The translations under genes and the position numbers were made by a program. The notes under the pieces were generated by a model. It did no database searches and was not told the DNA's origin. It saw only the letters and a list, made by a program, of their open reading frames with translations. A stretch of 60,583 nt of DNA from Nocardioides sp. (GTDB lineage: Bacteria; Actinomycetota; Actinomycetes; Propionibacteriales; Nocardioidaceae): the NCBI RefSeq assembly GCF_030149505.1, contig NZ_JASBRN010000063.1, positions 1 to 60,583 of the forward strand, in the 5' to 3' direction. Below are positions 57,460-60,583 of the stretch, in pieces (positions within the stretch are counted from its first letter, which is position 1; every line of letters starts with the position of its first letter).

Positions 57460-58509
57460 ATGAGAGACGTCGCCGTCGTCGGGTTCGCCCAGCGACAGAT
57501 GCCCGAGTTCGACGGGTCCCCCACCTGCGTGGAGCTGCTGGTCCCGCTGTTCGAGGAGTGCTACGAGCAGACCGGGTGGACCCGGCACGACGTGGGCTTC
57601 TGGTGCTCCGGCTCCTCCGACTACCTCGCCGGCCGCTCCTTCTCCTTCGTGCAGGCCGTGGACGCGATCGGGGTCATCCCGCCGGTCAACGAGTCGCACG
57701 TCGAGATGGACCTGGCCTGGGCGATGTACGAGGCCTGGGTCAAGATCCAGACCGGCGAGGTGGACACCGCCCTGGTCTACGCCTTCGGCAAGTCCTCGGC
57801 CGGCGTCCTGCGCCGCACCCTGGCCCTGCAGCTCGAGCCCTACACGATGACCCCGCTGTGGCCCGACACCGTGTCGCTGGCGGGCCTCCAGGCCCGCGCC
57901 GGCATGGACGCCGGCCTCTGGGACGAGCGCGCCATGGCCGAGGTCGTCGACCGGTCGCTGCGCGACGCCGAGGCCAACGAGTACGCCGTGCGCAAGGGCG
58001 GCTCCTCGGTCGAGGAGCTGCTGGCCCGGCCGATGTACGCCGACCCGCTGCGCAAGCACGACTGCGCGCCGGTCACCGATGGCGCCGCCGCCCTCGTGCT
58101 GGCCGCCGGCGACAAGGCCCGCGAGGTGCGCGAGCGCCCCGCGTGGCTCACCGGCGCCTCGACGTACGTCGACGCCATGACGATGTCGCGCGACCTCACC
58201 GTCTCCGAGTCGGCCCGCCGCTGCGCCGCAGCGCTCGACCTCGGCGGTGTCGACACCGCCGAGCTGCACGCGCCCTTCAGCCACCAGGAGCTCGTGCTGC
58301 GGCGCGAGGCCGGGCTCGGCGAGGACGTGCGGATCAACCCGTCGGGCGGCGCGCTCGCGAGCAACCCGATGTTCTCCGCCGGCGGCATCCGGGTCGGCGA
58401 GGCCGCCCGCCGGATCTGGGCCGGCGAGTCCGACAAGGCGCTCGCGCACGCGACCAGCGGGCCGGCGCTGCAGCAGAACTTCATGTGCACCCTGGAAGGG
58501 ACGATCTGA
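57460..58509 (+). CDS. ltp4: Thiolase-like lipid transfer protein Ltp4 (probable side-chain aldolase subunit)
   Basis: The 349-residue protein has a thiolase-type fold (MRDVAVVGFAQRQMPEFDG, CAPVTDGAAALVLAAGD, INPSGGALASNPMFSAGG), but the position of the usual nucleophilic Cys is not Cys (around ESHVEMDLAWAM), so classic thiolysis is unlikely. Ltp3 and Ltp4 of Rhodococcus are needed to break down C24-branched sterol side chains, from memory of that work. The ATG at 57460 follows a GGGGAGAG ribosome site. The stop overlaps the ltp3 start (TGATG), so a stoichiometric complex with Ltp3 and the DUF35 protein is likely. Confidence 0.87.
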   Translation: MRDVAVVGFAQRQMPEFDGSPTCVELLVPLFEECYEQTGWTRHDVGFWCSGSSDYLAGRSFSFVQAVDAIGVIPPVNESHVEMDLAWAMYEAWVKIQTGEVDTALVYAFGKSSAGVLRRTLALQLEPYTMTPLWPDTVSLAGLQARAGMDAGLWDERAMAEVVDRSLRDAEANEYAVRKGGSSVEELLARPMYADPLRKHDCAPVTDGAAALVLAAGDKAREVRERPAWLTGASTYVDAMTMSRDLTVSESARRCAAALDLGGVDTAELHAPFSHQELVLRREAGLGEDVRINPSGGALASNPMFSAGGIRVGEAARRIWAGESDKALAHATSGPALQQNFMCTLEGTI

Positions 58510-59669
58510 TGGCCAAGCAGCCTGCCGCGGTGGTCGGCGTCGGCCAGACCCACCACCGCGCCCAGCGTGCGGACGTCTCGATGGCCGGCCTGTGCCGCGA
58601 GGCGATCGACCGGGCACTTGCGGACGCCGGGATGACCCTCGACGACATCGACGCGATCGTCGTCGGCAAGGCCCCGGACCTGTTCGAGGGCGTGATGATG
58701 CCCGAGCTGTTCCTCGCCGAGTCGCTCGGCGCGGCCGGCAAGCCGCTGCTGCGCGTGCACACCGCCGGCTCCGTGGGCGGCTCGACGGCGATCGTCGCGG
58801 CCTCCCTCGTGCAGTCGGGCGTGCACAAGCGCGTGCTGACCGTGGCCTACGAGAAGCAGTCGGAGTCCAACGCGATGTGGGCACTCTCGGTGCCGGTGCC
58901 GTTCAACATGCCGGTCCACGCCGGTGCGGGCGGCTACTTCGCGCCCCACGTGCGCTCCTACATCCGCCGCTCCGGCGCCCCCACCCACGTGGGCGCCATC
59001 GTGGCGGCCAAGGACCGCACGAACGCGCTGAAGAACCCCTACGCCCACCTGCGCGAGGCCAAGACCGTCGAGCAGGTGCTGGCCTCCCAGATGCTGTGGG
59101 ACCCCATCCGGTACGACGAGACGTGCCCCTCCTCCGACGGCGCCTGCGCCCTGGTGATCGTGGACCAGGACACCGCCGCCTCCTCGCCGAACCCGGCGTG
59201 GATCCACGGCACCGTCATGCGCTCGGAGGCCACCACCGCGGCCGAGCGCGACCAGGTCAACCCGCAGGCATCGCGCGACGCGGCCGCGGCGCTGTTCAAG
59301 CAGGCCGGCATCACCTCGCCGATCGACGAGATCGACGCGGCCGAGATCTACGTCCCGTTCTCGTGGTTCGAGCCGATGTGGCTGGAGTCGCTCGGCTTCG
59401 CCGAGGAGGGCGGGGGCTGGAAGCTGACCGAGTCCGGCGCCACGGCGATGGACGGTCGGATCCCGGTCAACTGCTCGGGCGGCGTGATGTCGTCCAACCC
59501 CATCGGCGCCTCCGGCATGCTCCGCTTCGGCGAGGCTGCGCTCCAGGTGCGCGGGGCGGCCGGGGAGCACCAGGTCGACGGCGCGCGCAAGGCGCTGGGC
59601 CACGCGTACGGCGGTGGCTCGCAGTTCTTCGCGATGTGGGTCGTCGGCGCCGACAAGCCGACCAGTTAG
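58509..59669 (+). CDS. ltp3: Thiolase-like lipid transfer protein Ltp3 (probable side-chain aldolase subunit)
   Basis: The 386-residue SCP2-thiolase-like protein starts MAKQPAAVVGVGQTHHRAQR. The nucleophile position reads HTAGSVGGSTAI, with Ser where thiolases have Cys, and the late Cys motif is replaced by HAYGGGSQFF with Tyr. Aldolase Ltp2 also uses tyrosines there as I recall. NCSGGVMSSNPIGASG replaces the usual GHPxG loop. The protein is therefore more likely to be part of a retro-aldolase that cleaves a beta-hydroxy steroid CoA. The ATG at 58509 overlaps the ltp4 stop. It is the last gene of the KstR-controlled set in this window. Confidence 0.87.
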   Translation: MAKQPAAVVGVGQTHHRAQRADVSMAGLCREAIDRALADAGMTLDDIDAIVVGKAPDLFEGVMMPELFLAESLGAAGKPLLRVHTAGSVGGSTAIVAASLVQSGVHKRVLTVAYEKQSESNAMWALSVPVPFNMPVHAGAGGYFAPHVRSYIRRSGAPTHVGAIVAAKDRTNALKNPYAHLREAKTVEQVLASQMLWDPIRYDETCPSSDGACALVIVDQDTAASSPNPAWIHGTVMRSEATTAAERDQVNPQASRDAAAALFKQAGITSPIDEIDAAEIYVPFSWFEPMWLESLGFAEEGGGWKLTESGATAMDGRIPVNCSGGVMSSNPIGASGMLRFGEAALQVRGAAGEHQVDGARKALGHAYGGGSQFFAMWVVGADKPTS

Positions 59670-59686
59670 GCCGCACCAGCGATCGA

Positions 59687-59692
59687 TAGGGT
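59687..59692 (+). promoter_or_regulatory. Leaderless-type -10 element of the methionine aminopeptidase gene
   Basis: TAGGGT is followed by seven bases and the ATG at 59700. This is the same layout as at 2311, 31192, 49856 and 56463. No ribosome site is present. Confidence 0.5.
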
Positions 59693-59699
59693 CGGCGTC

Positions 59700-60482
59700 A
59701 TGATCGAGCTCAGGACGCCGACCCAGATCGAGCAGATGCGACCCGCGGGCCGCTTCGTCGCCTCGGTGATCTCCGCCCTGGCCGAGAAGGCCGCGCCCGG
59801 GGTCAACCTGCTCGAGCTGGACGCCCTGGCCCACGACATGATCCGGGCCGCCGGCGCGGAGTCCTGCTACATCGACTACCACCCCTCGTTCGGGGCCTCG
59901 CCGTTCGGCAAGGTGCTGTGCACCTCGGTCAACGACGCGGTGCTGCACGGCCTCCCCCACGACTACGTGCTCGCCGACGGCGACCTGCTCTCCGTCGACT
60001 TCGCCGCGTCCGTGGACGGCTGGGTGTCCGACTCCGCTCTCTCCGTGGTCGTCGGCACCCCGCGCGAGGAGGACCTCCGACTCATCGAGGTCACCGGTCG
60101 CGCCTTGGAGGCCGGCATCGAGGCGGCCCGTCCGGGCAACAAGATCGGCGACATCTCGGCCGCCATCGCCGGGGTCGCGCGCGCCGCCGGCCTGTCGATC
60201 AACACCCAGTTCGGGGGGCACGGCGTGGGCCGGACCATGCACGGCGATCCGCACATCCCCAACGACGGGCGCGCCGGGCGCGGCTTCAAGCTGCAGCCGG
60301 GCCTGGTCATCGCCATCGAGCCGTGGTTCCTGCACACCACCGACGAGATCTACACCGACCCCGACGGCTGGACGCTCCGCAGCGCCGACGGCTCACGCGG
60401 TTCGCACTCCGAGCACACGGTCGCGATCACGGAGGACGGCCCCATCGTCCTCACCGACCGCTCGTTCCTCGGCGTCGACTGA
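59700..60482 (+). CDS. map: Methionine aminopeptidase, type I
   Basis: The enzyme removes the first methionine from new proteins. The 260-residue pita-bread fold protein has the five metal ligands D100 (LLSVDF), D111 (SDSALS), H174 (GGHGVGRTMH), E207 (IAIEPWF) and E238 (SEHTVAI), and the catalytic H83 in VLHGLPH. It lacks the N-terminal SH3-binding extension and is thus the short MetAP type Ia-like form. A TAGGGT hexamer (59687-59692) lies seven bases before the ATG, so the mRNA is probably leaderless and independent of the sterol genes upstream. Confidence 0.95.
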   Translation: MIELRTPTQIEQMRPAGRFVASVISALAEKAAPGVNLLELDALAHDMIRAAGAESCYIDYHPSFGASPFGKVLCTSVNDAVLHGLPHDYVLADGDLLSVDFAASVDGWVSDSALSVVVGTPREEDLRLIEVTGRALEAGIEAARPGNKIGDISAAIAGVARAAGLSINTQFGGHGVGRTMHGDPHIPNDGRAGRGFKLQPGLVIAIEPWFLHTTDEIYTDPDGWTLRSADGSRGSHSEHTVAITEDGPIVLTDRSFLGVD

Positions 60483-60489
60483 TCGCGTC

Positions 60490-60522
60490 GGTCATGGCAT
60501 CCGGAGTCTGGATGCCATGACC
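60490..60522 (+). terminator. Strong 13-base hairpin after the methionine aminopeptidase gene
   Basis: Perfect arms GGTCATGGCATCC and GGATGCCATGACC flank a seven-base loop, eight bases after the stop codon. No T-run follows. It could end transcription, but the arm sequence recurs at 60561-60573, which also fits a repeat family or an operator. Confidence 0.5.
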
Positions 60523-60583
60523 CTCACGCCGTTCGACCGGCGCGCGGCGGCGATACGGCGTCCGGATGCCATGTTCCAGAGCC

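Overview
The window is very GC-rich, has strong third-position G/C bias and frequent GTG starts, and carries an actinobacterial core gene order. Gene content and a short palindromic repeat that I associate with Nocardioides-type genomes (41003-41042) point to the family Nocardioidaceae, probably Nocardioides or a close relative. This is an inference from gene order and recall, not from a database search. I see no rRNA, tRNA or CRISPR array, and no stretch above 300 bases lacks a gene. The longest gaps are 15264-15534 and 34930-35196.

Region 1 (1-5008) holds the 5' part of sufB (cut by the window edge), its Fe-S repressor gene sufR, two small membrane proteins, a drug/heme-type ABC-2 exporter (ATPase plus permease) and the heme A synthase gene ctaA. 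Region 2 (4957-15263) is a run of eight leftward genes for making and exporting a cell-surface glycan: four glycosyltransferases, a large membrane glycosyltransferase or polymerase, a flippase fused in one frame to a clan-A glycoside hydrolase, a tiny Cys/His protein and a polysaccharide deacetylase. Most junctions are 4-base GTGA or ATGA overlaps. The run lies between ctaA and ctaB, which are usually near neighbours in actinobacteria.

Region 3 (15535-35850) is the conserved block ctaB, tkt, tal, pgi, pgl, rbpA, secG, tpiA, pgk, gapA, whiA, yvcK, rapZ, uvrC, a Rieske lipoprotein, uvrA and a metallo-beta-lactamase-fold hydrolase. It covers heme O synthesis, the non-oxidative pentose phosphate pathway and lower glycolysis, RNA polymerase and cell-division control, and nucleotide excision repair. 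The genes zwf and opcA, often found beside tkt-tal-pgl, are not here. A LexA box precedes uvrA.

Region 4 (35893-59669) is a sterol-catabolism region. It contains the 3-ketosteroid 9-alpha-hydroxylase pair kshA/kshB with a small unknown protein between them, the acyl-CoA dehydrogenase pair fadE26/fadE27, two FadD17-like CoA ligases, fadD19 divergent from echA19, another CoA ligase, a luciferase-like protein, a two-domain DUF35 protein and the thiolase-like proteins Ltp4 and Ltp3. Five KstR-type operators (consensus TnnAACnnGTTnnA) sit at the promoters. The set and order echo the M. tuberculosis segment Rv3515c-Rv3523 (as I recall it), which in Rhodococcus is tied to breakdown of C24-branched sterol side chains. 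A lemA pair and an IS5-type insertion sequence carrying an extra lipoprotein gene interrupt this region. The window ends with a type I methionine aminopeptidase gene and a set of short inverted repeats.

Many genes share one promoter layout: a TAnnnT -10 hexamer followed by exactly 6-7 bases and then the start codon, which implies leaderless mRNAs.
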